Positions 1 through 8,514 of a stretch of 23,824 nucleotides of DNA are shown here, piece by piece. A model generated the notes under the pieces. It saw only the letters and a list, made by a program, of their open reading frames with translations, was not told the origin of the DNA and ran no database searches. Origin of the DNA: a virus; the IMG/VR virus record IMGVR_UViG_3300035661_002495, positions 1-23,824 of that record. One strand, 5' to 3'. Within the stretch, counting starts at the first letter, position 1. Every line of letters starts with the position of its first letter. Made by a program: the position numbers and the translations under genes.

Positions 1-716
1 TGCTGGAAACGGTATGAGTCGTTCCCTGTCTCGACGATATGGCAGTGATGCGTCAGGCGATCAAGCAGTGCCGTGGTCATCTTCGCGTCACCGAACACGG
101 CTGACCATTCCGAGAAGCTCAGGTTGGTCGTTATGGCGACGCTGGTGTGCTCATACAACTTCGACAGCAGGTGGAACAGTAGCGCCCCGCCGGCCTGGCT
201 AAATGGCAGATAGCCCAGTTCATCAAGGATGACCAGATCCATGCGCATGAGCGAGAGCGCGATCCGGCCCGCCTTGCCGTCGCGCTTTTCGCGTTCGAGC
301 AGGTTGACCAGGTCGACCGTTGAGTAAAAGCGCACCCGCTTGCCCTTGGCCGCGATGCCGGCCACCGCGACCGCCGTCGCCAGATGCGTCTTGCCGGTGC
401 CGGGACCGCCGATGAAGACCGCGTTCTGGGCCGTGTCGGTAAAGGCAAGCGTGGCCAACTGGCGCACCAGTTCCTGGTCAACCTTCGAGGCCTCGAAGTC
501 GAAGCCGGCCAGATCACGGTGCGCGGGGAACTTGGCCGCGTTCATCTGGTGGCTCACCGAACGCATGGCGCGGTCGGTGTTCTCGGCTCGCAGCAGGTGC
601 TCGATCAGCCACTTCGACGAATCGACCATGCTGGCCCCTTGCGCCATCAGATCGCTCCAAGCGCTGACCATGCCGTGCAAGCGCAGGTCCTTGAGTTCGG
701 CAGCGACGTCACGCAT
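1..716 (-). CDS. istB: IstB-like transposition helper ATPase, 3' end outside the window
   Basis: IstB is the AAA+ ATPase that helps the IstA transposase choose and capture target DNA. The first 238 residues are visible; the family is usually about 250-265 aa, so only the C-terminal tip is missing. A Walker A motif GGPGTGKT lies at residues 103-110, a Walker B motif LVILDELG at 161-168, a sensor-1-like ITTNLS at 195-200 and an LLDR arginine at 220. The N-terminal 80 residues are the helical IS21 adaptor part. The ATG at 716 overlaps the istA stop by 8 nt (ATGCGTGA), which suggests translational coupling. I see no frameshift or lost motif in the visible part. Confidence 0.93.
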   Translation of the reverse strand, partial: MRDVAAELKDLRLHGMVSAWSDLMAQGASMVDSSKWLIEHLLRAENTDRAMRSVSHQMNAAKFPAHRDLAGFDFEASKVDQELVRQLATLAFTDTAQNAVFIGGPGTGKTHLATAVAVAGIAAKGKRVRFYSTVDLVNLLEREKRDGKAGRIALSLMRMDLVILDELGYLPFSQAGGALLFHLLSKLYEHTSVAITTNLSFSEWSAVFGDAKMTTALLDRLTHHCHIVETGNDSYRFQ

Positions 717-2220
717 GATCGGCCTCCACGGTGATCTCATCGGCTTCGCGCAGGCTGTCGTAGCGGCCGGTATTTGCCACCGGCGCCTCCCTCAGTTCCA
801 GGCTGGTCTCGACGCACTCTGGCGCCGGTGCGGCATTGAGCCGTGCCAGCACATTTTCCACATGCTCGGCACTGAGCACGCCGGACTCAATCACCAGTTC
901 GACCGCGACCAGCACCGCCGACAGTCCTGCCGTCGGAACGGCGGCCAGTACATGCGCCATGACACGGTCACCACCGACATGGCGCATCAATCCTTGCTTG
1001 AGGCGCTGCAGCGGTACTGGCAAGTCTGCGAACGGGGCGCCATTGCGCAGCGCGCCGGGTTTGCGCTGAATGAGAGGAATGTAATGCTGCCAGTCGTAAC
1101 AGACCTTGTTGCGGTCGACGATGCGTTCGTGGGTGGCAACGATGGCATCGCCGGCCGCTACGCACACCCGCGTTGGATAGAGGCGCGTGCTGACCATCTG
1201 GCCGGCCAGTTCGCAGGGCACCGAGTACCGGTTGCGCTGCACCGTGACCAGGCAGGTCGACGACACGCGAGCCGCCTTCTCGACGTAGCCGTCAAAGGGC
1301 GTCGGCATGGGCATCAACTGCGACTGCTCCTGTTCGAGCATGTCGGCCACGCTGAGCGCCTCGCATTCAGGATGGCGTAGCTCGGACCACAGCTCCCGAC
1401 AGCGTTGCCCTAGCCAGGCATTGAGCTCATCAAAGGAGCCAAATTGGCGGGTGCGAGCTTCGATCCAGATCCGGCGGCGACTGTCCTGCACGTTCTTCTC
1501 GACCTGCCCCTTCTCCCAGCCCGAGGCCACATTGCAGAAATCAGGATCGAACAAGTAATGCGCGCACATGACGGTGAAGCGTACATTGACGGTACGACCC
1601 TTGCCCTTGTTGACCTTGTCCACGGCGGTCTTCATGTTGTCGTAGATGCCCCGGCGTGGCACCCCGCCCAACGCCGCAAAGGAGCGCGTGTGGGCGTCGA
1701 ATAGCATTTCATGGCCCTGGCTTGGATAGGCCACCAGCCAGAACGCGCGGCTGGCGCACAGCTTCATGTGCGAAACTTGCATGCGGCGGTAGATGCCGCC
1801 AATGACCAGCCCTTCCTCACTCCAATCGAACTGGAACGCCTCGCCATCTTCGAAGCTAAGAGGAACAAAGGCGTGTGGTGCCTTGCCTTCGGTCTCGCGC
1901 CAGGCACGGATGAAGGCGGTGACTTGGCAATAGGCGCCGCCGTAGCCACTCTCCTTGATCTGGGCAAACAGGGCCTTCGCGGTGCGGCGGTTCTGTTTGA
2001 TGCGGTGGGCATCGGCCTTCAGCGCCAACTCCAGCGCCGCGTGAAACGGCGTCAACTTGCCAGGCCCCGCTTCACGTCGATAGACCGGCGCCGTCACTTC
2101 CTCGTCCGTGCGCAGCCACTTCTTTATCGTATTGCGGGACAGGCCGGTACGCTTTGCAATCTCGTGTAACGACAACTGGTCGCGCAGGTGCATCCTGCGA
2201 ACTTTTCCAAGCATTTCCAT
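709..2220 (-). CDS. istA: IstA-like DDE transposase of IS21 family
   Basis: This is the transposase that cuts and joins the ends of the element. From the ATG at 2220 it is 503 aa; an upstream ATG at 2229 would add three residues (numbering below uses the 2229 start). I prefer 2220 because AAGGA then sits 8 nt upstream. An N-terminal helix-turn-helix (about residues 16-40, [19 protein letters not shown]) binds the ends. The DDE core is visible as D135 in FQFDWSEE, D197 in IYDNMK and E244 in GWEKGQVE, with spacings of 61 and 46 residues, as expected for an rve-type IS21 transposase. The C-terminal half fits the family's beta-barrel region. The gene looks complete and functional. Confidence 0.94.
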   Translation of the reverse strand: MEMLGKVRRMHLRDQLSLHEIAKRTGLSRNTIKKWLRTDEEVTAPVYRREAGPGKLTPFHAALELALKADAHRIKQNRRTAKALFAQIKESGYGGAYCQVTAFIRAWRETEGKAPHAFVPLSFEDGEAFQFDWSEEGLVIGGIYRRMQVSHMKLCASRAFWLVAYPSQGHEMLFDAHTRSFAALGGVPRRGIYDNMKTAVDKVNKGKGRTVNVRFTVMCAHYLFDPDFCNVASGWEKGQVEKNVQDSRRRIWIEARTRQFGSFDELNAWLGQRCRELWSELRHPECEALSVADMLEQEQSQLMPMPTPFDGYVEKAARVSSTCLVTVQRNRYSVPCELAGQMVSTRLYPTRVCVAAGDAIVATHERIVDRNKVCYDWQHYIPLIQRKPGALRNGAPFADLPVPLQRLKQGLMRHVGGDRVMAHVLAAVPTAGLSAVLVAVELVIESGVLSAEHVENVLARLNAAPAPECVETSLELREAPVANTGRYDSLREADEITVEADHA

Positions 2221-2241
2221 GGTGATCATCCTTTCTTGTCT

Positions 2242-2262
2242 CCCGCCTAAGAATTAGGCAGG
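2242..2262 (-). promoter_or_regulatory. Hairpin in istA leader
   Basis: On the minus strand CCTGCCTAA, loop TTC, then TTAGGCGGG can form a 9-bp stem with one G-U pair. It ends about 21 nt before the istA start and leaves the AAGGA ribosome site free. It lies where transcription from the interrupted tail operon would enter the element. A role in limiting outside transcription of istA is possible but is only inferred. Confidence 0.5.
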
Positions 2263-2276
2263 GCAAGTAGAACACC

Positions 2277-2337
2277 TGGGTCAATTTTGGATCAGCAAAA
2301 CCCTTCGAAGTGGGTCAATTTTCGGCCAGCGGCAACA
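2277..2337. repeat. IS21 terminal repeats (two TGGGTCAATTTT units)
   Basis: TGGGTCAATTTTGGATCAGC starts at 2277 and TGGGTCAATTTTCGGCCAGC at 2311. The first 12 bases are identical and the next eight are close. Internal copies of the terminal sequence are a hallmark of IS21 ends and are expected to be IstA binding sites. The matching repeats at the istB end lie outside the window. Confidence 0.8.
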
Positions 2338-2597
2338 AATAGTTCCATGAACGCAATCCGGGTCACGATAGTCGCGGGCGGGTTATGCTGCGCCTCCAGT
2401 GCAGTCACCTGAGCCTCGTTAGTTGCGTGAAGCGCGGCGAGTACCTCGCCATCGGCCTTGCCTGGGTACATGTCAGTCACGACATCGTTGACCAGTTCGT
2501 AGCGACAGGCCAGTGTCGAGCTGCCATTCGGTAGCGGGTAATCGCCACTGACCTCCGAGACCGAGGCGCCGCCCTTGTCATGAAAAGAAATAAACAT
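2338..2597 (-). pseudogene. Small phage tail-region gene cut by the IS
   Basis: About 87 phage-derived residues begin MFISFHDKGG with a good ribosome site (AAGGA, 9 nt upstream). At 2337 the frame passes into the IS end, which supplies 14 foreign residues (VAAGRKLTHFEGFC) and a stop at 2292. The last native residues, ITRIAFMELF-like (here IVTRIAFMELF), resemble the start of the conserved segment TRLAFLxRFTDAE of small proteins next to phage tail fibres, so the missing half was probably that C-terminal segment. Function is unknown; a fibre-associated or assembly role is a guess from position. It follows the 473-aa fibre gene by 12 nt and belongs to the same operon. Confidence 0.7.
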
Positions 2598-2609
2598 ATA
2601 TGCGTTCCT

Positions 2610-4031
2610 TTAATATGGCAGTTCAGATTGCAGGGCGAATTCCCACACCTGGCTCATGCCTGGGTAGTTCGTCGTATTTGGTGCCGGGGAAATCGGCAAA
2701 TACAGATTGGCGTTGGTCCACACGGGAGGTGCGCCAGCGATTACACCGGGCGTGACGAATCCCTGGATATATCCACCCTGGTTGTTGCTTGCGTAGAAGT
2801 TGCCGGCGAACCAGTTTGCAAAGCCGTCGTCCCCATACGGCAGAACCTGACAGCCGCCACTCGATAACGCGTACTGGAAGCCGCGTGCCCAGGAACTGTT
2901 CCGTTTATCGACCACGAAAGATTCGATGCCGGCGCCATAGTAGTAATACGGACAGAAGCAGATGACCAGCTGACCATTGCGCGACTGCATGGTTTTCATG
3001 CCGTAGTCATTGCCTTGCTCCAGCCCATAGCTGGTCGTGGTGCTGAGCGAATCAACCAAGGTAAAGGTGTTGGTGGTGTCGCCGCCAGTTCGCACCATCT
3101 TGAAAAGGCGAATGGCGGCGGCCGGAAAGAATGCCACCAGGTAGATATCACCGGTATCTACCAATACCGGCGTCACCCGATACTGCGACTCCGTCGTGCT
3201 CGAACCCCAGCCACCGACGGTATTCATGTTCACGGTTTGAGCAACGTCCGGCACGCCAAGCGCGGTCACGTCCACTGCATCAAAGTTCATGTTCTTCCAG
3301 ATCTTGACATCGTATTGTCCGGCGACGCTCGTGTTATAGGCGACTGTCACGAACTCTTTACGCACGTTGTTGTAGGATGCGGAACCGAACTGGCTGGTAA
3401 TCTGCGATCCGGCGCCGAACTGCGAAGCGATGGATTTCGTGCGTGTTTTGCTCTTTTGCAGCGCGAGCAGGGTCGGAGGCGTCGGACGCCAGCGGCTGGT
3501 CAGCGACACCTGACCGCCGTTAAGCGTCAACACGACGCTACGATCCTTGTGGTCGCTATTGATAAACGAAAAATTCGTTTGCGCCATGACGGTATTTGTT
3601 CCCGCGCGCTGGACCGTATTGCCTTGCAGGCCACGCTCGGACACCCAGGTATTGTCATTGCCGAACTCGCCGCTGTTATTGGTGGCATTGACCCAGGCGC
3701 TGGTCGTGCTGTTGGAACTGGGCTGTGTCTGGGTCGGGGCGCCGTTGTAGGCTCCGGAGGTCTGGCCATGATCTTTATAGGGCAGGAGGAAACGATCGAA
3801 GGAAGCGGATGCACCGCCACCAGTCGCTTGGCCGGCGCCAACCGGCCCAGTGTTATACGGCGCGATGGCGCGAAACTCCGCATCAAGGAACACGGTTTCA
3901 TCAATCGTGTTGGCGGAGTTGGCTGAAATGATCGCATACGACGCACGAGGCAAAGATGCCGCCGACATCTGGTGCGAAGGACTGATCACATTATTTACTG
4001 CTACCGGCATTGCGGTGATATTGCGACCCAT
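2610..4031 (-). CDS. Probable phage tail fibre/receptor-binding protein, 473 aa
   Basis: I do not recognise a named family. The chosen start MGRNITAMPV has a strong ribosome site (GGAGGAAT, 6 nt upstream) and lies 2 nt after the stop of the preceding small gene; the open frame extends further upstream but that part is out-of-frame reading of the neighbour. The product is rich in Ser, Thr, Asn, Gly and aromatic residues, with many short alternating beta-like stretches and Tyr/Trp patches (CFCPYYYYGAG near residue 375), and has no signal peptide or membrane segment. That composition and the place at the distal end of the tail module fit an exposed tail fibre or tip protein that contacts the host. 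The role is inferred from position. Confidence 0.7.
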   Translation of the reverse strand: MGRNITAMPVAVNNVISPSHQMSAASLPRASYAIISANSANTIDETVFLDAEFRAIAPYNTGPVGAGQATGGGASASFDRFLLPYKDHGQTSGAYNGAPTQTQPSSNSTTSAWVNATNNSGEFGNDNTWVSERGLQGNTVQRAGTNTVMAQTNFSFINSDHKDRSVVLTLNGGQVSLTSRWRPTPPTLLALQKSKTRTKSIASQFGAGSQITSQFGSASYNNVRKEFVTVAYNTSVAGQYDVKIWKNMNFDAVDVTALGVPDVAQTVNMNTVGGWGSSTTESQYRVTPVLVDTGDIYLVAFFPAAAIRLFKMVRTGGDTTNTFTLVDSLSTTTSYGLEQGNDYGMKTMQSRNGQLVICFCPYYYYGAGIESFVVDKRNSSWARGFQYALSSGGCQVLPYGDDGFANWFAGNFYASNNQGGYIQGFVTPGVIAGAPPVWTNANLYLPISPAPNTTNYPGMSQVWEFALQSELPY

Positions 4032-4033
4032 GC

Positions 4034-4345
4034 TTATTCCTCCAGTCCAAGTGCGATAAAGTTGGTATTGGCCGTGTCCGACTGCACCGTGATTGTCTCG
4101 CTCGCCGTCAGCTGGATGCCGGTACGCTCGAACACGCCGTTGCCGGGGATCGGCGTGTCGTATTCGATATAACTGATCGGCAACGTGGCGTTCTCTCCGA
4201 CGCTGCGCAGCGCCACGCGGATCTTGATCGGCACGGCGTTCCTGTTGCACACCTCAAGTGCCGCGAGGCCGTTCTTGCCGGCAGTGACTGTGTAAAGGAC
4301 GGCTTCGGTTGCTGCCGCCGGTGACTGTTTTCCTAAAATTGCCAT
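4034..4345 (-). CDS. Small beta-rich tail-associated protein, 103 aa
   Basis: The frame starts MAILGKQSP after a purine-rich GGGAAAAGGA site and stops 2 nt before the next start. The pattern VLYTVTAGKNGLAALEV-CNRN near residue 17 and the closing ITVQSDTANTNFIALGLEE are typical of small beta-sandwich proteins found beside phage tail fibres. It resembles the 112-aa product at 6139-6477 in the same order of segments (LY-V-A, then TN/RN, then VIIR/VALR, then a final beta strand), so the two are probably distant paralogues. Molecular function is unknown. A fibre-anchoring or tip-decoration role is plausible because each copy precedes a large distal protein. Confidence 0.75.
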   Translation of the reverse strand: MAILGKQSPAAATEAVLYTVTAGKNGLAALEVCNRNAVPIKIRVALRSVGENATLPISYIEYDTPIPGNGVFERTGIQLTASETITVQSDTANTNFIALGLEE

Positions 4346-4360
4346 GTTCCTTTTCCCTTA

Positions 4361-5866
4361 CTAAAATTGCGATGCGTAAAAAGCGGTTTTCATCCTGGAG
4401 ACTCCCTGCACCCAGACCGCGTTGATGCCGTCAGTGCCGAGCACCAGCCCCGCCTTGCTGGTCATGCTGGGCAGCACGCTCTGGCCCAGTGCCAGCACCT
4501 GCACTTTGGCGGCGGCAATGTCTGCAGAAATTGAGGCACCGGATGTATGGTCGATCGCCGCGATATAGGTCGACACGCCATCGGTAAAAATGTCATTCGC
4601 CAGATAAGCGGTCGCGGTTGCCCAGGTTCCACGCCATCGGATACCACTCGTGAACAACTGCCAGTTCGCCGCCATGTCGGTCGCAAACACCGTCGACGCG
4701 TGATAGCGCGTACAGATGAAGCTCTGACCGCCATAGGTGACCACCTCGCCCGGATAGTAGGCGGTGGCCGTCGCCCACGCGCCGCGATTGCCGAGGCCGG
4801 ACATCTGCAAGGCAAACTTCGCAGGATTGGTCGGCAGATCGCCCACCACGGTGTTGACGATCGAGCGGTACAGCGCCGGGCCATAGGTGACCAGGCTGCC
4901 GACCGGATAGGCCACCGCTGCGCTCCAGACGCCTTGTGGCGCGCTGCCGCTGACATAGAGCGACCAGTTGCTGGTGTCGGTCGGCAGATTTCCTGTGGTG
5001 TCGCGCACGGCGATGTAGGTGTTGCCGCCGTAGTTGACGATATCGTTTTGGTGATAGGCAGTCGCCGCCGCATACACTCCCTGAAACTGGCTGCCGTACA
5101 CGATAGCGGTCCAGTAGATGACATTGGTCGGCAGATTGCCGAGCGTGTCACTGATGGCGCGATACAGGTTCGCGCCGTAGCTCACGATGTCGTTTGCGTG
5201 GTACTGCGTGCCGGCAGCGTACACACCCTGGAATGCCAGGCCGGAGAGCAGCGGCGCCCAGTAAGTGGTATTGGTCGGCGTGTTGCCGGTCGTGCCGGTA
5301 ATCGCGCGATACAGGTTGGCGCCATAGGCCACGACATCGCCGGGGAAATAAGTATTTGCCGCGTTGTAGATGCCTTGCGGGTCGATGCCAGTAATAAAGG
5401 ACGCCCAGTACGCCGCTACAGTCGGCAGGTTATTGGTCGAGTCCTGCAGCGCGATGTAGACGCAACCGCCATACGTCACGATGTCGTTCTTTTTATAGGC
5501 GGTGGTGATTGAAAAGACGCCCATGTACTCGATGCCATCCGCGAACTGCGACCAGCAGGCCGGCGCTGGCGGAATCTGGCCGGCGTTATCGGCAATAGCC
5601 ACATACACCTTGCCGCCGTAGGTAACCGCCTCGCCGACGTGATACTGCTGCGTGGCGTTGAAGGCACCGGTAAAGTTGAAGCCCTTGACCATCAGCGCCC
5701 AGTGAGTGGTGTCGGTCGGCAGGATGCCGGCTTGCGCCAGCGCGAATGTGTAGCAATAGACGTTGCCGCCGTATTTCACGACATCGTTGGCTTCATACAC
5801 CGTGGTCGACAGCCAGTCCCCAGCGAAGTTGAAGCGCAGCTTGCCGAGATCGATGATTTGCGTCAT
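4361..5866 (-). CDS. Tail fibre with nine carbohydrate-binding-like repeats, 501 aa
   Basis: After a short start (MTQIIDLGKLRFNFAGDW) the protein is nearly all tandem repeats of 47-50 residues with consensus G-x-(W/Y/F)-x-A-x-x-x-Y-x-x-N-D-(I/V)-V-x-Y-G-G-x-x-Y, then about 15 residues, then LPT-x-x-x-x-W. I count nine copies over residues 14-450. This matches the CBM5/12 chitin-binding-like fold (aromatic W...Y...W pattern) used by many phages to bind surface sugars. The C-terminal 50 residues (LGQSVLPSMTSKAGLVLGTDG...) differ and may form the trimer tip. The ribosome site is GAGGAAC, 3 nt before ATG. The repeats are divergent at protein level, so this is an old array. A role in host glycan binding is inferred from the repeat type. 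Confidence 0.85.
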   Translation of the reverse strand: MTQIIDLGKLRFNFAGDWLSTTVYEANDVVKYGGNVYCYTFALAQAGILPTDTTHWALMVKGFNFTGAFNATQQYHVGEAVTYGGKVYVAIADNAGQIPPAPACWSQFADGIEYMGVFSITTAYKKNDIVTYGGCVYIALQDSTNNLPTVAAYWASFITGIDPQGIYNAANTYFPGDVVAYGANLYRAITGTTGNTPTNTTYWAPLLSGLAFQGVYAAGTQYHANDIVSYGANLYRAISDTLGNLPTNVIYWTAIVYGSQFQGVYAAATAYHQNDIVNYGGNTYIAVRDTTGNLPTDTSNWSLYVSGSAPQGVWSAAVAYPVGSLVTYGPALYRSIVNTVVGDLPTNPAKFALQMSGLGNRGAWATATAYYPGEVVTYGGQSFICTRYHASTVFATDMAANWQLFTSGIRWRGTWATATAYLANDIFTDGVSTYIAAIDHTSGASISADIAAAKVQVLALGQSVLPSMTSKAGLVLGTDGINAVWVQGVSRMKTAFYASQF

Positions 5867-5884
5867 TTGTTCCTCAGTAGATGG

Positions 5885-6139
5885 TCAGTAAATAGTTAAG
5901 AGAAGGTGCCCGTTGGAAGCGAAAGAAAAATTGAGCGTGTCTTGCGTCCAGACGAACTGCCGGTAGTCATCGGCACGAATGACCGAGGGGTCAGGCATGG
6001 ACACGACGGAGACTCCGTCGTTGATCACCTCGACATTCAGGTGCCCGGTTTGCGGATTCAGCCGAAATCCGTAGAAAGTCTTTTCACCGAGGTCGGTGCC
6101 GACGGTGTCGCCGCTGCCGACTGCGTAAAATTCAGCCAT
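5885..6139 (-). CDS. Small phage tail-region protein, 84 aa
   Basis: The start ATG at 6139 shares one base with the stop of the preceding gene (TAATG), which suggests coupled translation. The product (MAEFYAVGSGDTVGTDLGEKTFYGFRL... to LLLTIY) is beta-rich with no Cys, membrane segment or recognisable motif. It sits between the 112-aa small protein and the nine-repeat fibre. I do not recognise it. It may be a connector or accessory protein of the fibre; this rests on position only. Confidence 0.7.
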   Translation of the reverse strand: MAEFYAVGSGDTVGTDLGEKTFYGFRLNPQTGHLNVEVINDGVSVVSMPDPSVIRADDYRQFVWTQDTLNFSFASNGHLLLTIY

Positions 6140-6477
6140 TACGTCACTCCCTCAAGAACGGAAACAGTGGCGTCGAAAGCGTTGGCAATCACCGATTGCG
6201 CCATGACCTGATCACCGGGAAGCAGGACGCATTTCCTGCCCTGCGCGGGATCGACGGATTGCCCTCCAGCCACTTTCCCGTTCCGCAGCAGGTTGATGTC
6301 GCTCACGCCGGCATTGGCTGCGGGGCGAATGATCACCGTCAACGGTAATGCGCCAGGGGTTTTGTTCGTGAGTAGGCAGCCCACCAGTACCGCCTTGGTA
6401 TTGGCTGGCGCCACATACAGCGGCACCAGCGTTGCCCCAATGTTCGCCGTCGGATCTCTGGTAAATGCGGTCGTCAT
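6139..6477 (-). CDS. Small beta-rich tail-associated protein, 112 aa
   Basis: Starts MTTAFTRDPTANIG and has the pattern LVPLYVAPANTKAVLVGCLLTNKTPG, VIIRP, then LLPGDQVMAQSVIANAFDATVSVLEG. The order of strands matches the 103-aa protein at 4034-4345, so they look like members of one family placed before two different distal tail proteins. The gene begins 28 nt after the frameshifted fibre and overlaps the next gene by one base. No catalytic motif is visible. A structural role at the tail tip is inferred from context. Confidence 0.75.
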   Translation of the reverse strand: MTTAFTRDPTANIGATLVPLYVAPANTKAVLVGCLLTNKTPGALPLTVIIRPAANAGVSDINLLRNGKVAGGQSVDPAQGRKCVLLPGDQVMAQSVIANAFDATVSVLEGVT

Positions 6478-6505
6478 TCATGTGCTCCCTGTCAGGTGAT
6501 ACGAG

Positions 6506-8105
6506 TCAGCTTCCAAATACAAGTGCATAGGCGATCGGATCGACGTAGCCCGGTATTTGCGCGGCGGTCGGCAGATTGGACAGATCTGTGTAGCTGCCGG
6601 AGGTCGCAATTGCCGCCAGGCCCGATATATCGCTGGCGCCAAGCAGCACAGCACCTTGCCGGCCGGCCACCGATAGCACCAGATTGCCGGCCGTTGCTTG
6701 CTGCGCCCCTTGTGCGGCGATCGCAGCGGAGGCTGCGGCATCGCTCGCCTTGCTGGTCGCGGTTGTCGCCGCCGATACTGCGGCGTCTCTGCTGGTTCCA
6801 GCGGTCGCTTCCGACGCTGCGGCATTGATGGCGGAAGTGTTTGCGCTGGTTGCTGCAGCAGTGGCGATGCCAACTTCGGTCGCCGCCGTGGCGGCGCTGG
6901 CGGCTGCGGCTGTTGCCTGCGTGGTGGCAACGACCGCCTGTGTAGAAGAGGTCACGGCGCTGGCTGCTGCCGCGCTTGCCTGGGTTGTGGCGATACCGGC
7001 CTGCGCGGATGCAGTGCCAGCCGCTGCGGTCGCTGTCGAAGTTTGCGCGGTTGCGATACCCGCCTGGGTCGTGGCAACGGTGGCGCTGCCGGACGCGGCG
7101 CTTGCCTCGGTTGTGGCAATCCCGGCCTGGGCTGTGGCAGTGCCCGCAGCCGTTGTTGCGGTGCTTGCCTGCGTGGTGGCGATTCCTGCTTGCGTCGTGG
7201 CCGTCGTCGCCGCTCCGGTCGCCGTTGTTGCCGACGCGGCTGCACCGGCTGCGCTGAGAACGGCGCTTTGCGTGGCGGCCTGCGCCGTGCCATCGTAATC
7301 GGCCCATCCGCCGCCGCTGTATACGCGTAGCTTGCCGGAAACCGTATTGAAATATTCGGCGCCTGCAGTCAGGGCGTTGCCGTTTCCATCGGTACTCGGG
7401 TCGGAACTGAAATGACCGAGAAACACGGAGCGAAAAAATGACAAGGCCGCGTTCAGTGATGAAGCCGATCCCAGCCTGCGTGGTCGCCGTGCTTGCCTGC
7501 GTCGTTGCGATTCCGGCCTGGGTCGTGGCAGCGTTCGCGGCAGCGCTTGCCGTCGTCGCCGAGGCCGCAGCGGCGTTCTGGCTTGCCAGTGCGTTGGCCT
7601 CAGCGGTCAGATTGGCGGGATTGACGTCGCCGACATCCCCTTTCTGGCCCTGAATCGAACTGGATTTCCATGTCGTCCCGACCCACACATACAGACTGCT
7701 GCCGATCAGATAGGCATCCCCTGTTGCGCCGGAAGCGGGCAGCAGGCTGGGATCGGTCAGTACGCCTTTCAACTGCAGGCCGGCGCCGACAAGGTCGCCG
7801 GCCAGGTAGGCATCCCTGAAACCGCCGAAGGTGTTTAATAGTGAGGATGCCTGCGCGGCCAGATCGACAATGTAGGATTGCGTCGGTGCAATCGCATACG
7901 GCGCATTCGCTGCGGTCATGCCGGCGTAATTGGCGACCAGCGTCAACGCGGTCGCGCTGGCCACGCTGTTGACCTCGTAGATATGGCCATCCGGGGCGCA
8001 GAATATGCCGCCTGGCGAGACATTCGACACGAAGTCGGTGCCGATGCCGGTAACGGCATTGCTGCCATTGGTCAGCGAGACCGATCCTGTTTTATACCAG
8101 GCCAT
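6506..8105 (-). pseudogene. Ala-rich phage tail fibre gene broken by one-base insertion
   Basis: The N-terminus MAWYKTGSVSLTNGSNAVTG with a following GTxF..NV segment is the common head domain of tail fibres that attach to the baseplate or tip. Residues 160-211 are a shaft of Ala/Thr repeats (ATTQAGIATTQAS). At GGG 7470-7472 the frame is lost: read straight through, the rest is Arg/His/Gly-rich nonsense to a stop at 6492. Removing one G restores ATTQAG-SASSLNAALSFFRS, then a domain SSDPSTDGNGNALTAGAEYFN typical of tail fibres and a long second Ala/Thr shaft, ending VDPIAYALVFGS at 6506. The corrected product would be 532 aa. It could be a real mutation or a sequence error; no slippery heptamer is present. 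Confidence 0.85.
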
Positions 8106-8107
8106 GA

Positions 8108-8434
8108 TTAATCGGTTTCACTTACCAGGGTTGCGCCGGCGAAGACATTCTGTGAAGCAACCGCACTATCGATTCCTGCAGGCGCAGGTTTGACCGCCGC
8201 CGCATACAGCCAGTCGAGCGCACTGGCGGCGTCCGGAATGCCGGGCACCTGGACGTTGTGATGCATCAGCGCATTGCGCCCGGTGGCCTGGGCGTCCTGC
8301 GATACGTAGCCTTCAAGCAGCGCGGTGGAGAGCTGGTTGCGGACATCAACCGAATAGAAATGGATGACGTGAAATGTCGCGTCGTCCCCGGTATTCGGAT
8401 CCTCTATTTGCGCGCTGATTCCCTTGATGGTCAT
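8108..8434 (-). CDS. Conserved phage tail-region protein, 108 aa
   Basis: Start MTIKGISAQIEDPNTGDDATFHVIHFYSVDVRNQ is chosen because AAGGA sits 8 nt upstream; the open frame extends 15 codons further without support. The product has an N-terminal beta part and a C-terminal helical part (ALDWLYAAAVKP, then ASQNVFAGATLVSETD). I recognise the general look of small proteins encoded between J and the tail fibre in beta/gammaproteobacterial phages, but not a function. It is the first gene after the hairpin at 8469-8491, and it stops 2 nt before the fibre gene start. Confidence 0.7.
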   Translation of the reverse strand: MTIKGISAQIEDPNTGDDATFHVIHFYSVDVRNQLSTALLEGYVSQDAQATGRNALMHHNVQVPGIPDAASALDWLYAAAVKPAPAGIDSAVASQNVFAGATLVSETD

Positions 8435-8468
8435 GATGAATTTCCTTGTTTGGAGTAGTTGAGGGCGT

Positions 8469-8491
8469 AAAAAAGCCACCCGGAGGTGGCT
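8469..8491 (-). terminator. Rho-independent-terminator-like hairpin before the fibre block
   Basis: On the minus strand AGCCACC, loop TCCG, GGTGGCT form a perfect 7-bp stem followed by TTTTT. It lies between the 55-aa gene and the 108-aa gene, so it may partly end tail-tip transcription before the fibre genes. The loop and design match the hairpins at 14986 and 20391. Confidence 0.75.
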
Positions 8492-8514
8492 GGTTATGAA
8501 TGTGCAAATACTGT

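Larger units (their letters stand above)
1..2337 (-). mobile_element. IS21-family insertion sequence, right part (istB side cut by window edge)
   Basis: The element holds the istA-istB pair on the minus strand, overlapping by 8 nt as is usual in IS21 elements. Its istA-proximal end carries two copies of a TGGGTCAATTTT-containing repeat (2277 and 2311), the multiple terminal repeats typical of this family. I place the end at 2337, because the minus strand there begins TGTTGCCGC and the family's ends start with TG. The reading frame of a phage gene is interrupted exactly there. The other end lies left of position 1, so the target duplication cannot be checked. Both genes look intact, so the element may be active. 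Confidence 0.9.

Noticed and set aside
340-1380. Plus-strand 346-aa open frame across istB and istA
   Set aside because: It is antisense to two clear IS21 genes and has no recognisable motif.
2072-2284. Minus-strand 70-aa frame over the istA start
   Set aside because: It overlaps istA in another frame and the IS terminal region; no support.
6684-7330. Long plus-strand Ala/Val-rich and Cys/Gly-rich open frames
   Set aside because: They are complements of the fibre repeats. They stay open only because of GC-rich codons, and no ribosome site was seen.
6492-7469. Arg/His/Gly-rich continuation of the 8105 reading frame
   Set aside because: It is the out-of-frame reading of the Ala/Thr shaft after the one-base insertion; the other frame gives coherent fibre sequence.
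7470-7472. Programmed frameshift as explanation of the fibre break
   Set aside because: No X-XXY-YYZ heptamer or tetra-nucleotide slip site, and tail fibres are not known to use one here; a simple insertion fits better.
6800-7600. CRISPR-like or tandem DNA repeat array
   Set aside because: The repeats are degenerate, in-frame and code for an Ala/Thr shaft; there are no unique spacers of constant length.
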